Source: Mesorhizobium qingshengii
GTDB taxonomy: Bacteria > Pseudomonadota > Alphaproteobacteria > Rhizobiales > Rhizobiaceae
Length of the DNA stretch: 64,000 nt
Direction: 5' to 3'
Assembly (NCBI RefSeq): GCF_900103325.1
Contig: NZ_FMXM01000004.1
Span: 372,001 to 436,000 of the forward strand
The position numbers were made by a program, and so were the translations under genes. Every line of letters begins with the position of its first letter. Position 1 is the first letter of the stretch. The notes below the pieces were generated by a model. The model was given only the letters and a program-made list of their open reading frames with translations. It was not told the origin of the DNA and did not search any database. Positions 32,492 to 40,983 of this stretch are shown here, in pieces.

Positions 32492-33811
32492 ATGAACAGA
32501 CTGCTTTCCGGCGTATCGGCCGGCGCATTGTTGCTTGCATTCGGTGCAGGCACTGCCCTTGCCGGCGACCTGCCCGGCAAGTTCGAAGGCGTCACCATCG
32601 ATGCCAAGCTGATCGGCGGCCAGCAATATGAAAAGCTCTACGAGCGGATTCCCGAATGGGAGAAGCTGACCGGCGCCAAGGTCAACATCCTGACCAAGAA
32701 GAACGGCTTCGATATCGACAAGGAGCTCAAGTCCGACATCGCCTCGGGCAGCACCAACTGGTGCGTCGGCTGGAACCATTCGTCGTTCGCGCCGCAATAT
32801 ACGAGCCTCTACACCGACCTCGGCAAGCTGCTGCCCAAGTCGGAGATCGACGCCTTCGTGCCTTCGACGATCAAGGCGGCGACCATCGACGGCAAGCTGG
32901 AGATGCTGCCGCGCGCGCAGTTCGACGTTTCGGCGCTCTACTACCAGAAGAGCCTGTACGAGAACGCCGACAACAAGACCAAGTTTAAGGCGAAATACGG
33001 CTATGACCTGGTGCCGCCGGACACCTGGAAGGAAGTCACCGACCAGGCCGAGTTCTTCGCCAACCCGCCCAATTTCTACGGCACGCAATTCGCCGGCAAG
33101 GAAGAGGCAATCAACGGCCGCTTCTACGAGATGGTGGTCGCCGAGGGCGGCGAGTATCTCGACAAGGACGGCAAGCCGGTCTTCAACTCAGAGGCCGGCA
33201 TCAGGGCGCTCGACTGGTTCGTCAATCTCTACAAGGCCAAGGCCGTGCCGGCCGGAACGACCAACTATCTCTGGGACGATCTCGGCCAGGGCTTTGCCTC
33301 CGGCACCGTCGCCATCAATCTCGACTGGCCGGGCTGGGCCGGCTTCTTCAACGATCCGAAGTCGTCCAAGGTCGCCGGCAATGTCGGCGTCAAGGTTGCG
33401 CCGAAGGGCTCGTCGGGCAAGCGCACCGGCTGGTCCGGTTTCCACGGCTTCTCGGTGACCGAGAACTGCCCGAACAAGGAGGCCGCAGCCTCGCTGGTAT
33501 GGTGGCTGACCAACGAGGACAGCCAGAAGCTCGAGGCTGCCGCAGGCCCGTTGCCGACCCGCACGGCGGTCTGGGACTGGGACCTGCAGCAGGCAGCCAA
33601 CGATCCTTACAAGAAGGAAGTGCTGGCGGCTTTCCAGGAAGAGGCAAAGAGCGCCTTCGCCGTACCGCAGACCCCGTCGTGGATCGAGATCTCGAACGCC
33701 GTCTATCCCGAACTGCAGGCGGCGATCCTCGGCGACAAGACGTCCAAGCAGGCCCTGGATGAAGCCGCGGCCAAGGCGACGCAGATCCTCCAGGACGCCG
33801 GCAAGCTCTAG
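32492..33811 (+). CDS. Carbohydrate ABC importer binding protein (CUT1 type)
   Basis: Periplasmic receptor of the maltose/glycerol-3-phosphate family 1, 439 residues. A Sec signal of about 24 residues ends at GTALAGD. Mature-chain features are a start region with LIGGQQYEKLYERIPEWEKLTGAKV, and a hinge segment with LEMLPRAQFDVSALYYQKSLYE. The tail SFHGFSVTENCPNKEAAASLVWWLTNEDSQ-like region (in this protein SGFHGFSVTENCPNKE) is typical. ATG 32492 has GGAGG seven bases upstream; the longer frame from 32408 has no ribosome site. It is the first gene of the operon that runs to 39822. A strong hairpin follows before the permeases. Confidence 0.88.
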   Translation: MNRLLSGVSAGALLLAFGAGTALAGDLPGKFEGVTIDAKLIGGQQYEKLYERIPEWEKLTGAKVNILTKKNGFDIDKELKSDIASGSTNWCVGWNHSSFAPQYTSLYTDLGKLLPKSEIDAFVPSTIKAATIDGKLEMLPRAQFDVSALYYQKSLYENADNKTKFKAKYGYDLVPPDTWKEVTDQAEFFANPPNFYGTQFAGKEEAINGRFYEMVVAEGGEYLDKDGKPVFNSEAGIRALDWFVNLYKAKAVPAGTTNYLWDDLGQGFASGTVAINLDWPGWAGFFNDPKSSKVAGNVGVKVAPKGSSGKRTGWSGFHGFSVTENCPNKEAAASLVWWLTNEDSQKLEAAAGPLPTRTAVWDWDLQQAANDPYKKEVLAAFQEEAKSAFAVPQTPSWIEISNAVYPELQAAILGDKTSKQALDEAAAKATQILQDAGKL

Positions 33812-33828
33812 CAAACGCTCCCAAGGCT

Positions 33829-33857
33829 GCCTCCCCCGTCAGGAAGATGGGGGAGGC
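33829..33857 (+). terminator. Hairpin after the CUT1 binding-protein gene
   Basis: A perfect 9-bp GC stem (33829-33837 with 33849-33857) with an 11-nt loop starts 17 bp after the receptor stop, in the 164-bp gap before the permease. There is no T-run, so partial termination or mRNA stabilisation are equally possible. Confidence 0.55.
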
Positions 33858-33975
33858 GATCGCGCCTTTCCGGGCGAAGCCGCGGGCCGATCCATGATGG
33901 CCCTTCCGCCACCCGCCGTGGGCTTCGGCGTGGAAGAGGCACCGACAGCCGCATGCAACACCACACAGGACCTCA

Positions 33976-34872
33976 ATGAAGGGCTTCAAGCCATCCGCGC
34001 CATTCCTGTTGCTGCTTCCGGCGATGATCGTGCTGGCGGCGGTCGTCGTCGTGCCACTGCTTCTGTCGCTCTATTCCAGCTTCACGCCATTCCGCCTGAC
34101 CAAGCCCGAGACATTTTACGTCTTCATCGGCATCCGGAACTATCTTTCGATCCTCTCCAACACCGATTTCTGGTGGGCGTTCGGCCGCACTGTTCTGCTG
34201 CTGACAATCGCGCTCAATCTCGAAATGCTGCTCGGCCTTGGCCTGGCGATGCTGGTCGAGAAAGCGACACGCGGCCAGCGCATCCTGCGCACGCTGATGA
34301 TGTTCCCGATGATGTTCTCGCCGATCCTCGTCGGCTTCCAGTTCAAGTTCATGTTCAACGACAATATCGGCCTGGTGAACAATGCCCTGCAGTCGCTCGG
34401 CATCACGCAGGACGCCATTCCATGGCTGATCCAAGGCCATCTCGCCTTCATCGCCATTTCGATCGCCGAGATCTGGTCGTCGACGGCGATCTTCGCCATC
34501 CTGATCCTCGCCGGCCTGCTGGCCATGCCCAAGGAGCCGATCGAGGCGGCGCGGGTCGACGGCTGCACGCCGTGGCAGACATTTCGCTATGTGACGTGGC
34601 CCTTCGTCATGCCTTTCGCCTACATTGCCATGACCATCCGCTCGCTCGACGTCGCGCGCGCCTATGACATCGTCAAGATCATGACCGACGGCGGACCGGC
34701 GGGTCGCACCGAGCTGTTGTGGACGCTGGTGGCGCGCACCGCCTACAGCGACGGGCGCATGGGCATGGCCAACGCCATGGCCTATTTCTCGATCCTGCTG
34801 TCGATCGCCTTCACCGTCTACTTCTTCAACAAGCTCGCCGCGGCACGCACGCAGATCGGTGCGGAGTGGTGA
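33976..34872 (+). CDS. Carbohydrate ABC permease (MalF/UgpA type)
   Basis: Membrane permease, 298 residues, six predicted helices. The EAA loop that docks to the ATPase is EAARVDGCTPWQTFRYVTWPF (about residues 190-210), and the C-terminal segment KIMTDGGPAGRTELLW is typical of the MalF/UgpA group. ATG 33976 follows ACCTCAATG with only a weak ribosome site. It lies 164 bp after the receptor gene, behind a hairpin, and 2 bp before the partner permease. Confidence 0.88.
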   Translation: MKGFKPSAPFLLLLPAMIVLAAVVVVPLLLSLYSSFTPFRLTKPETFYVFIGIRNYLSILSNTDFWWAFGRTVLLLTIALNLEMLLGLGLAMLVEKATRGQRILRTLMMFPMMFSPILVGFQFKFMFNDNIGLVNNALQSLGITQDAIPWLIQGHLAFIAISIAEIWSSTAIFAILILAGLLAMPKEPIEAARVDGCTPWQTFRYVTWPFVMPFAYIAMTIRSLDVARAYDIVKIMTDGGPAGRTELLWTLVARTAYSDGRMGMANAMAYFSILLSIAFTVYFFNKLAAARTQIGAEW

Positions 34873-34874
34873 GA

Positions 34875-35741
34875 ATGGACGAGAATTCTTCCGCCCGCCT
34901 CAAGCGTCGGTTGCTGGGCATCATCTATCGCATCGGCCTGTTCCTGGCGATGCTGACGATCTGCCTGCCGGGCCTGTGGATCGTCATCTCGTCGCTGCGG
35001 CCGACCGTCGAGATCATGGCCAAGCCGCCGGTGTGGGTCCCGCAGGAGATCTCGCTCGACGCCTATGTCGCCATGTTCAGCGGCATCGGCAAGGGTGGCA
35101 TCCCGGTGATCGAATACTTCCGCAACTCGCTGATCATCTCAGTCACCTCGACGATCATCGCGGTCGCCATCGGCATGGCCGGCGGCTACGCCTTCGCGCG
35201 CTACCGCTTCCGCGGCAAATCCAGCGTGTTCCTTGGCCTGATGCTGACGCGCACGGTGCCCGGCATCGCGCTGTCGCTGCCGCTGTTCTTCCTCTATGTG
35301 CGACTCGGCATCATCGACACCCATTTCGGGCTGATCCTTGCCTATGTCGCGCTCAACGTGCCGTTCACGATCTGGCTGATCGACGGTTTCTTCCGCCAGG
35401 TGCCGAAGGATCTCGCGGAGGCGGCACAGATCGATGGCTGCACGCGCTGGCAGGCCTTCTGGCAGGTCGAGTTCCCGCTCGCCGGGCCGGGCATCGCGTC
35501 CGCCGCCATCTTCGCCTTCCTGACCTGCTGGAACGAGTTCGCGCTGGCCTCGCAACTGACCCGCTCGGTGAGCGCCAAGACGCTGCCGGTCGGCCTGCTC
35601 GACTACACGGCCGAGTTCACCATAGACTGGCGCGGCATGTGCGCGCTCGCCGTGGTGATGATCATTCCGGCGCTCACCCTCACCTACATCGTCCAGAAAC
35701 ACCTTGTCGGCGGCCTGACCTCCGGCGCGGTGAAAGGCTGA
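34875..35741 (+). CDS. Carbohydrate ABC permease (MalG/UgpE type)
   Basis: Second CUT1 permease, 288 residues, with six predicted helices. It shows LPGLWIVISSLRPTVEIM near the N-terminus, FRNSLIISVTSTIIAVAIGMAGGYAFARYRF, the EAA loop EAAQIDGCTRWQAFWQVEFPL, and LTCWNEFALASQL. ATG 34875 follows the MalF-like stop by 2 bp; longer frames overlap that gene. The final residues form a short hydrophilic tail. It pairs with the preceding permease and the following ATPase. Confidence 0.88.
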   Translation: MDENSSARLKRRLLGIIYRIGLFLAMLTICLPGLWIVISSLRPTVEIMAKPPVWVPQEISLDAYVAMFSGIGKGGIPVIEYFRNSLIISVTSTIIAVAIGMAGGYAFARYRFRGKSSVFLGLMLTRTVPGIALSLPLFFLYVRLGIIDTHFGLILAYVALNVPFTIWLIDGFFRQVPKDLAEAAQIDGCTRWQAFWQVEFPLAGPGIASAAIFAFLTCWNEFALASQLTRSVSAKTLPVGLLDYTAEFTIDWRGMCALAVVMIIPALTLTYIVQKHLVGGLTSGAVKG

Positions 35742-35745
35742 TCCA

Positions 35746-36843
35746 ATGGCAACCGTTACCCTCACCAAGCTGACCAAGCGCTATGGCAATATCGGGATCG
35801 TGCACGGCATCGATCTCGACATCGCCGACCGCGAGTTCATCGCGCTGGTCGGCCCCTCCGGCTGCGGCAAGTCGACGACGCTGCGCATGATCGCCGGGTT
35901 GGAAGAGATCAGCGCCGGATCGATCGAGATCGGCGGACGCGTCGTCAACGATCTGCCCCCGCGCTCGCGCAACATCTCGATGGTGTTCCAGTCCTACGCG
36001 CTCTATCCGCATATGACGGTGCGCGAGAATCTCGGCTTCTCCCTGAAGATCGCCGGTGCCGCCAAGGAAGACATGGACCGCCGTGTTGCAGAGGCCTCGG
36101 CCATCCTCGGCCTCGACACGCTGCTGGACCGCCGCCCGTCGCAACTGTCCGGCGGCCAGCGTCAGCGTGTTGCCATGGGCCGCGCCATCGTGCGCGACCC
36201 CGACGTGTTTCTGTTCGACGAGCCGCTTTCCAACCTCGATGCCAAGCTGCGCACGCAGATGCGCACCGAGATCAAGAAACTGCATGCCAAGGTGCAGTCG
36301 ACGGTGATCTATGTCACCCATGACCAGGTCGAGGCGATGACGCTTGCCGACCGCATCGTCATCATGCGCGACGGCCATATCGAACAGGTCGGCACGCCCG
36401 ACGAGGTTTTCCGGCGTCCGGCGACGCGCTTCGTTGCCGGCTTCATCGGCTCGCCACCAATGAACCTGCATGAAGCGACGATCGACGACGGCCAGATGGT
36501 TTTCGCCAGCGGCGAAAAACTGCCTTTGCCCGGTCAGTTCAAGGCCAATGTCGCCACCGGCGACAAGGTGGTGTTCGGGCTGCGGCCGGACGACATCTAC
36601 CCGACCGGCCATGGCATCAGCTCCGGGGGTGCGGCCGACGTTCACCAGATCGAGCTGCCGATAACGGTCACCGAACCGCTCGGCAACGAGACGCTGGTGT
36701 TCGTCGAGTTCAACGGCACGGACTGGGTGTCGCGCATGCTGAACCCGCGACCGCTCAGGTCGGGCGAGCGGGTCGCCATGAGCCTCGACATGTCGCAGGC
36801 GCATCTGTTTGCCGCCGACACCGGAAAGACATTGCGGAGCTGA
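35746..36843 (+). CDS. ugpC: Carbohydrate ABC ATPase (MalK/UgpC type)
   Basis: ATPase, 365 residues. The nucleotide-binding domain (1-240) has Walker A GPSGCGKST (about 36-44), Q-loop VFQSYALYPHM, signature LSGGQRQRVAMGRAI, Walker B VFLFDEPLSNLDA and the switch histidine in YVTHDQVEAM. The C-terminal regulatory OB/TOBE domain (245-365) contains GFIGSPPMNL, VVFGLRPDDIY and ITVTEPLGNETLVFVEFN. It energises the MalFG-like permeases just upstream. It is 4 bp after the permease and 5 bp before the enolase-type gene, tying transport to catabolism. The symbol denotes the usual family name, not a proven substrate. Confidence 0.9.
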   Translation: MATVTLTKLTKRYGNIGIVHGIDLDIADREFIALVGPSGCGKSTTLRMIAGLEEISAGSIEIGGRVVNDLPPRSRNISMVFQSYALYPHMTVRENLGFSLKIAGAAKEDMDRRVAEASAILGLDTLLDRRPSQLSGGQRQRVAMGRAIVRDPDVFLFDEPLSNLDAKLRTQMRTEIKKLHAKVQSTVIYVTHDQVEAMTLADRIVIMRDGHIEQVGTPDEVFRRPATRFVAGFIGSPPMNLHEATIDDGQMVFASGEKLPLPGQFKANVATGDKVVFGLRPDDIYPTGHGISSGGAADVHQIELPITVTEPLGNETLVFVEFNGTDWVSRMLNPRPLRSGERVAMSLDMSQAHLFAADTGKTLRS

Positions 36844-36848
36844 CCGAC

Positions 36849-37961
36849 ATGGCTAGAATCGAGAAAGTCGAACTGCGGATGGTGGACCTTGTGCCCAAGG
36901 TCAAGCGCACCGATGCGATCCAGAGTTTCGTCAGCCAAGAAACGCCGATCGTGACGATCACCGATTCCGACGGTGCGGTCGGCACCGGCTACAGCTACAC
37001 GATCGGCACCGGCGGCTCGTCGGTGATGCGGCTCCTGTCCGACCATCTTGTGCCGCGCCTGATCGGCCGCGACCCCGACATGATCGAGGCGATCTGGCAC
37101 GATCTCGAATTCGCAACGCATGCCACCACGATCGGCGCGATCACGGCCATAGCGATCGCTGCGATCGACACGGCGCTGTGGGACCTGCGGGCGAAGAAAC
37201 AGAACCTGCCTTTGTGGAAACTGGCCGGCGGCGCCAAGGACCGCTGCCCGCTCTATACGACCGAGGGCGGCTGGCTGCACATTGAGACACAAGCTCTGGT
37301 CGACGATGCGCTGGCCGCCAAGGCGAAGGGCTTTCGCGGCTCGAAGGTGAAGATCGGCAAGCCGCATGGCGCGGAGGATTTTGCGCGGCTGTCGGCGGTG
37401 CGCAAGGCGGTTGGCGACGGCTACGAGATCATGACCGACGCCAATCAGGGCTTCTCGGTCGACGAGGCGATCCGGCGCGCGGCAAGGCTGCGCGAGCTTG
37501 ACCTCGCCTGGATCGAGGAGCCGCTGCCAGCCGACGACATTGACGGGCATATACGGCTGTCAAATTCGACGCCGACGCCGATCGCCATCGGCGAGTCGCT
37601 CTATTCCATCCGCCATTTCCGCGAATACATGCAGAAAGGTGCCTGCTCGATCGTCCAGGTCGATGTCGGCCGAATCGGCGGCATCACGCCCTGGCTCAAG
37701 ATTGCCCATGCGGCGGAGGCGTTCGACATTCCGGTCTGCCCGCATTTCCTGATGGAACTGCATGTCAGCCTGACCTGCGCTGTTCAGAACGGCAGATATG
37801 TCGAGTACATTCCGCAGCTCGACCAGTTGACCGGCAAGCACATGCGCATCGAGGATGGCCAAGCGCTGGCGCCCGACGAACCGGGCATCGGCATCGACTG
37901 GGACTGGGACGCGGTCAAGGCCATGAGCATCGCCGAATTCACCTCAGCGATCTCGAAATAG
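36849..37961 (+). CDS. Enolase-superfamily sugar-acid dehydratase (mandelate racemase type)
   Basis: Metal-dependent enzyme that abstracts the proton next to a carboxylate, 370 residues. The KxK pair is K166/K168 in SKVKIG; metal ligands are D197 (TDAN), E223 or E224 (IEEPLP) and E249 (GESLY); a D272/H299 dyad (VDVGR and CPHF) completes the mandelate racemase-subgroup active site. Members dehydrate aldonates such as L-rhamnonate, L-fuconate or galactonate. Position between a sugar importer and a sugar mutarotase supports an aldonate dehydratase rather than a racemase. The substrate cannot be read directly. Confidence 0.88.
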   Translation: MARIEKVELRMVDLVPKVKRTDAIQSFVSQETPIVTITDSDGAVGTGYSYTIGTGGSSVMRLLSDHLVPRLIGRDPDMIEAIWHDLEFATHATTIGAITAIAIAAIDTALWDLRAKKQNLPLWKLAGGAKDRCPLYTTEGGWLHIETQALVDDALAAKAKGFRGSKVKIGKPHGAEDFARLSAVRKAVGDGYEIMTDANQGFSVDEAIRRAARLRELDLAWIEEPLPADDIDGHIRLSNSTPTPIAIGESLYSIRHFREYMQKGACSIVQVDVGRIGGITPWLKIAHAAEAFDIPVCPHFLMELHVSLTCAVQNGRYVEYIPQLDQLTGKHMRIEDGQALAPDEPGIGIDWDWDAVKAMSIAEFTSAISK

Positions 37962-37971
37962 GGAGACTGGC

Positions 37972-38301
37972 ATGCAGCGGATGGGGATGGTTCTGGGGCT
38001 GAAGCCGGAAAAGGTCGAGGAGTATGTCCGCCTCCATGCCGCCGTCTGGCCTGACGTGCTGACCATGATCTCAGCCTGCAACATCAAGAACTATTCCATC
38101 TACCTGAAGCGCCCGGAGAACCTGCTGTTCAGCACTTTCGAATACCATGGCACCGACTACGAGGCCGACATGGCCAGGATGGCTGCAGACCCCAGGACCC
38201 AGGAATGGTGGGCGGTCTGCATGCCTTGCCAGGAGCCGCTGGCGACACGCAAGGATGGCGAATGGTGGGCAGCGATGGACGAGGTCTTCCATCATGACTG
38301 A
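37972..38301 (+). CDS. L-rhamnose/L-fucose mutarotase family protein
   Basis: Small enzyme of the RhaM/YiiL family, 109 residues, the normal length. It interconverts alpha and beta anomers of L-sugars. Seen are GMVLGLKPEKVEEYVRLHAAVWPDV, with the active-site histidine and tyrosine region IKNYSIYLKRPENLLFSTFEYHG, and the terminal [13 protein letters not shown] tail. ATG 37972 has GGGAGA upstream. Its stop overlaps the next ATG by 8 bp. It supports an L-hexose or deoxy-sugar as the substrate of this operon. Confidence 0.88.
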   Translation: MQRMGMVLGLKPEKVEEYVRLHAAVWPDVLTMISACNIKNYSIYLKRPENLLFSTFEYHGTDYEADMARMAADPRTQEWWAVCMPCQEPLATRKDGEWWAAMDEVFHHD

Positions 38302-39370
38302 AGGCGGTTTCGATCCTGCCTCACTCGTTCAGTCCTGGCCCAAGCCTTCGAAGCCCCGGCCGATCGTCACCTTCGGTGCCGGATCGATCGTCGGCGACGC
38401 GCATTTCCCGGCCTACAGGAAGGCCGGCTTTCCGGTCACCGGGCTTTACGATCCCGATCATGCCAGGGCCGCAAGGCTGGCGGATCAATGGGGGGTAACC
38501 GCCTTTCGCTCGGCGGAGGAAGCCGCCGCCGTCGAGGGCGCGATCTTCGACCTCGCGACGCCGCCCTCCCGCCATGCCGATGTGCTGAAATCCTTGCCTG
38601 ACGGTGCCGTGGCGCTGGTCCAGAAACCGATGGGCGGCAACCTTGCCGAGGCGACCACGATCCTCGAGATCTGCCGTGCCAAGAAGCTCCACGCGGCGGT
38701 GAACTTCCAGTTGCGCTTCGCGCCGATGATGCTGGCGCTCAAGGACGCGATCGCCAAGGGCTGGCTCGGCGAAGTCGTCGACTTCGACGCCTGGCTGGCG
38801 GTGGCCACACCTTGGGAACTGTGGGAATTCCTGCTCAAGGCGCCGCGCGTCGAGATCGCCATGCATTCGATCCACTATCTCGACCTGATCCGGCAGTTGC
38901 TCGGCGACCCGCAAGGTGTCCACGCCAAGACGCTCGGCCACCCCAACCATGCGGTGGCGCAGACGCGCACCAGCGCCATTCTCGACTACGGCGACACCGT
39001 GCGCTGCGCGCTGTCGATCAATCACGACCACAAATTCGGCCGCCGGCACCAGGCCTGCGAGTTCCGCATCTGCGGCACCGAGGGTGGAGCCTATCTCAAG
39101 CTCGGCCTCAATCTCGACTATCCGCGCGGCGAGCCGGACGTGCTCGAGATCTATCCGAAAGGCGGGACGGACTGGATCGCCGTGCCCTTGGCCGGCGAGT
39201 GGTTCCCCGACGCCTTCGTCGGCCGCATGGCCAATGTCCAGCGCTTCGCGGCGGGAGAAGACGCAACACTGATCAGCCCGGTCGAGGATGCCTGGAGCAC
39301 GATGGCGCTGGTCGAGGCGGCCTATCAGTCGAGCGCGGCGCCGGCGACACCGATCGCGGAAAGACCCTGA
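38294..39370 (+). CDS. Gfo/Idh/MocA family sugar dehydrogenase
   Basis: NAD(P)-dependent oxidoreductase, 358 residues. The Rossmann motif is [19 protein letters not shown] (residues 27-45), followed by [16 protein letters not shown]. The family's EKP motif reads QKP here ([10 protein letters not shown]), keeping the lysine; the substrate histidine is in HSIHYLDLI. The fold's second domain is the usual beta-sheet. ATG 38294 overlaps the mutarotase stop by 8 bp; an earlier in-frame start lies inside the mutarotase gene. It probably oxidises the imported sugar, giving a lactone for the hydrolase at 30637, or acts on a downstream keto compound. Confidence 0.86.
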   Translation: MTEGGFDPASLVQSWPKPSKPRPIVTFGAGSIVGDAHFPAYRKAGFPVTGLYDPDHARAARLADQWGVTAFRSAEEAAAVEGAIFDLATPPSRHADVLKSLPDGAVALVQKPMGGNLAEATTILEICRAKKLHAAVNFQLRFAPMMLALKDAIAKGWLGEVVDFDAWLAVATPWELWEFLLKAPRVEIAMHSIHYLDLIRQLLGDPQGVHAKTLGHPNHAVAQTRTSAILDYGDTVRCALSINHDHKFGRRHQACEFRICGTEGGAYLKLGLNLDYPRGEPDVLEIYPKGGTDWIAVPLAGEWFPDAFVGRMANVQRFAAGEDATLISPVEDAWSTMALVEAAYQSSAAPATPIAERP

Positions 39371-39822
39371 TGGAACAGATCCAGTATTTCGAGGACTACG
39401 AGATCGGCTACTCGCGCCTGACCAGCGGCCGCACCATCACCGAAACGGACTTCATCGTCCATGCCGGCCACACCGGCGATTTCTTCCCGCATCACATGGA
39501 CGCCGAGTTCATGAAGACGACGCCGTTCGGCCAGCGCATCGCCCATGGCACGCTGGTGTTCTCGGTCGGCATCGGCCTGACGGCAACCATCGTCAATCCC
39601 GTCGCCTTTTCCTATGGCTACGACCGGCTGCGCTTCATCAAGCCGGTGTTCATCGGCGACACGATCCGCACGCGCACCACCATCGCGGCCAAGGAAGACG
39701 ATCCCAAGCGGCCAGGTTCGGGACGTGTGATCGAGCGCTGCGAGGTGATCAACCAGCGCGGCGAAGTGGTGCTGGCGGCCGACCACATCTACATCGTCGA
39801 ACGCAAGCCGGCGCAGAGCTGA
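39370..39822 (+). CDS. MaoC-like enoyl-CoA hydratase
   Basis: Hotdog-fold protein, 150 residues, with a clear hydratase motif [15 protein letters not shown] followed by [18 protein letters not shown] (residues about 36-65). It shares the strand [19 protein letters not shown] with the larger protein at 23054. The TGATG overlap (1 bp) with the dehydrogenase gene fixes the start at 39370. Family members hydrate enoyl-CoAs or mesaconyl-type CoA thioesters. It is the last gene of this plus-strand operon. Two MaoC-type proteins and a CaiB CoA-transferase in a sugar locus suggest a CoA-linked branch. Confidence 0.82.
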   Translation: MEQIQYFEDYEIGYSRLTSGRTITETDFIVHAGHTGDFFPHHMDAEFMKTTPFGQRIAHGTLVFSVGIGLTATIVNPVAFSYGYDRLRFIKPVFIGDTIRTRTTIAAKEDDPKRPGSGRVIERCEVINQRGEVVLAADHIYIVERKPAQS

Positions 39823-39951
39823 AGCCATCGTCACCTGCGCCGTCGCGCCGCTGGCAGGCGGCCAAGGTCTCGATGCTGCAGTCGTATTTCAGTGCTCCAT
39901 TCGCCGGCGTCCGTCGCGGAAGGCAATCAGCCCGTCGGATAGCAAAAAGCC

Positions 39952-40815
39952 TTATGCGCCGGCTTTTGGATCAGACAATCTTTTGGCGTGCCATTTCAGA
40001 TGGTCGTCCATGAATGTCGAAATGAAGAAATACGAATGATCGTAGCCGTCCTGGATCCTCAATTTTAACGGGATGCCGGCTTGGGCGCAGGCCGCTTCCA
40101 GCAGCCAGGGCCGCAGCCCATCGTTAAGAAATCCGTCAGAGGTACCCTGGTCGATGAGGAATTCCGGGAAACGATGTCCGTCCTCGACAAGCGAGGTGGC
40201 GTCGTAGTTCCGCCACGAGGCCTCGTCGTTGCCGAGATATTTTTCGAAGGCCGGCCTCGACCAGCCAGCGGTGCGTGGCTGCACGATCGGCGCGAACGCC
40301 GAGCAGCTTTTGAAGCGCTCGGGATTTTTCAGCGCGATCGTCAGCGCGCCGTGGCCACCCATCGAGTGGCCGAAGATTGCCTGGCGCGTCATGTCGGCTG
40401 GAAACTCCTGCGCGATCAGAGCCGGCAGTTCCTCGGTGATGTAGGAGTACATCCGATAGTTCTTCGCGTAAGGCTCTTGCGTCGCATCGACGTAGAAGCC
40501 GGCGCCACAGCCAAACTGCCAATTGTCCTTCTCGTCAGGAATGTCGGCGCCACGCGGACTAGTGTCGGGACAGACGACGATCAGGCCAAGCTCCGCGGCC
40601 ATCCGCCTGTACTCGCCCTTGTCCATCACATTCGCATGGGTGCAAGTGAGGCCGGAGAGGTACCACACCACCGGGCAAGGCGTTTCACGGGCCTGCGGCG
40701 GCACGAAAACGGCAAACGTCATGTCGCAGGCGCAGGCATCCGAAGCGTGGGAATAAACGCCCTGCACGCCGCCATGCGACTTGGCTGCGGAGATGATCTT
40801 CATCTGCCCTGACAT
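39952..40815 (-). CDS. fghA: S-formylglutathione hydrolase
   Basis: Serine esterase of the formaldehyde detoxification route, about 287 residues. It shows the esterase D pattern: VVWYLSGLTCTHANVM, CPDTSPRGADIP, the nucleophile motif GHSMGGHGALTIALKNP, and the terminal histidine in GYDHSYFFISTFMDDHLKWHA. It hydrolyses S-formylglutathione to formate and glutathione in the cytoplasm. Starts at 40833, 40815 and 40803 are possible; 40815 is preceded by GGGGAAG at the right distance. The gene is 168 bp downstream of the dehydrogenase of the large operon and may be separate. I see no glutathione-dependent formaldehyde dehydrogenase partner in the window. Confidence 0.88.
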   Translation of the reverse strand: MSGQMKIISAAKSHGGVQGVYSHASDACACDMTFAVFVPPQARETPCPVVWYLSGLTCTHANVMDKGEYRRMAAELGLIVVCPDTSPRGADIPDEKDNWQFGCGAGFYVDATQEPYAKNYRMYSYITEELPALIAQEFPADMTRQAIFGHSMGGHGALTIALKNPERFKSCSAFAPIVQPRTAGWSRPAFEKYLGNDEASWRNYDATSLVEDGHRFPEFLIDQGTSDGFLNDGLRPWLLEAACAQAGIPLKLRIQDGYDHSYFFISTFMDDHLKWHAKRLSDPKAGA

Positions 40816-40983
40816 GTGCTTCTTCCCCGCCATTTCAAAATGCCAACCACAGTCGCTGTGTCTACGGCATTAGTCGGGATCGCGGCAACCTCGAGGCGCG
40901 CAAGATCGAGTGCCCCAGGTGCCGGCGGGAAGAATGCCGTGAGGATCACCGCGGCATACATCCGCCTGCGGGGCAGCTTGATC

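Noticed and set aside
38812..39369. N-terminal extension of the second MaoC protein
   Set aside because: The in-frame upstream part lies wholly inside the dehydrogenase gene; the TGATG overlap at 39368-39372 is the natural start.
40834..40983. Gap between fghA and the dehydrogenase as a possible small RNA or attenuator
   Set aside because: No hairpin with T-run, no promoter-like boxes and no coding pattern were visible.
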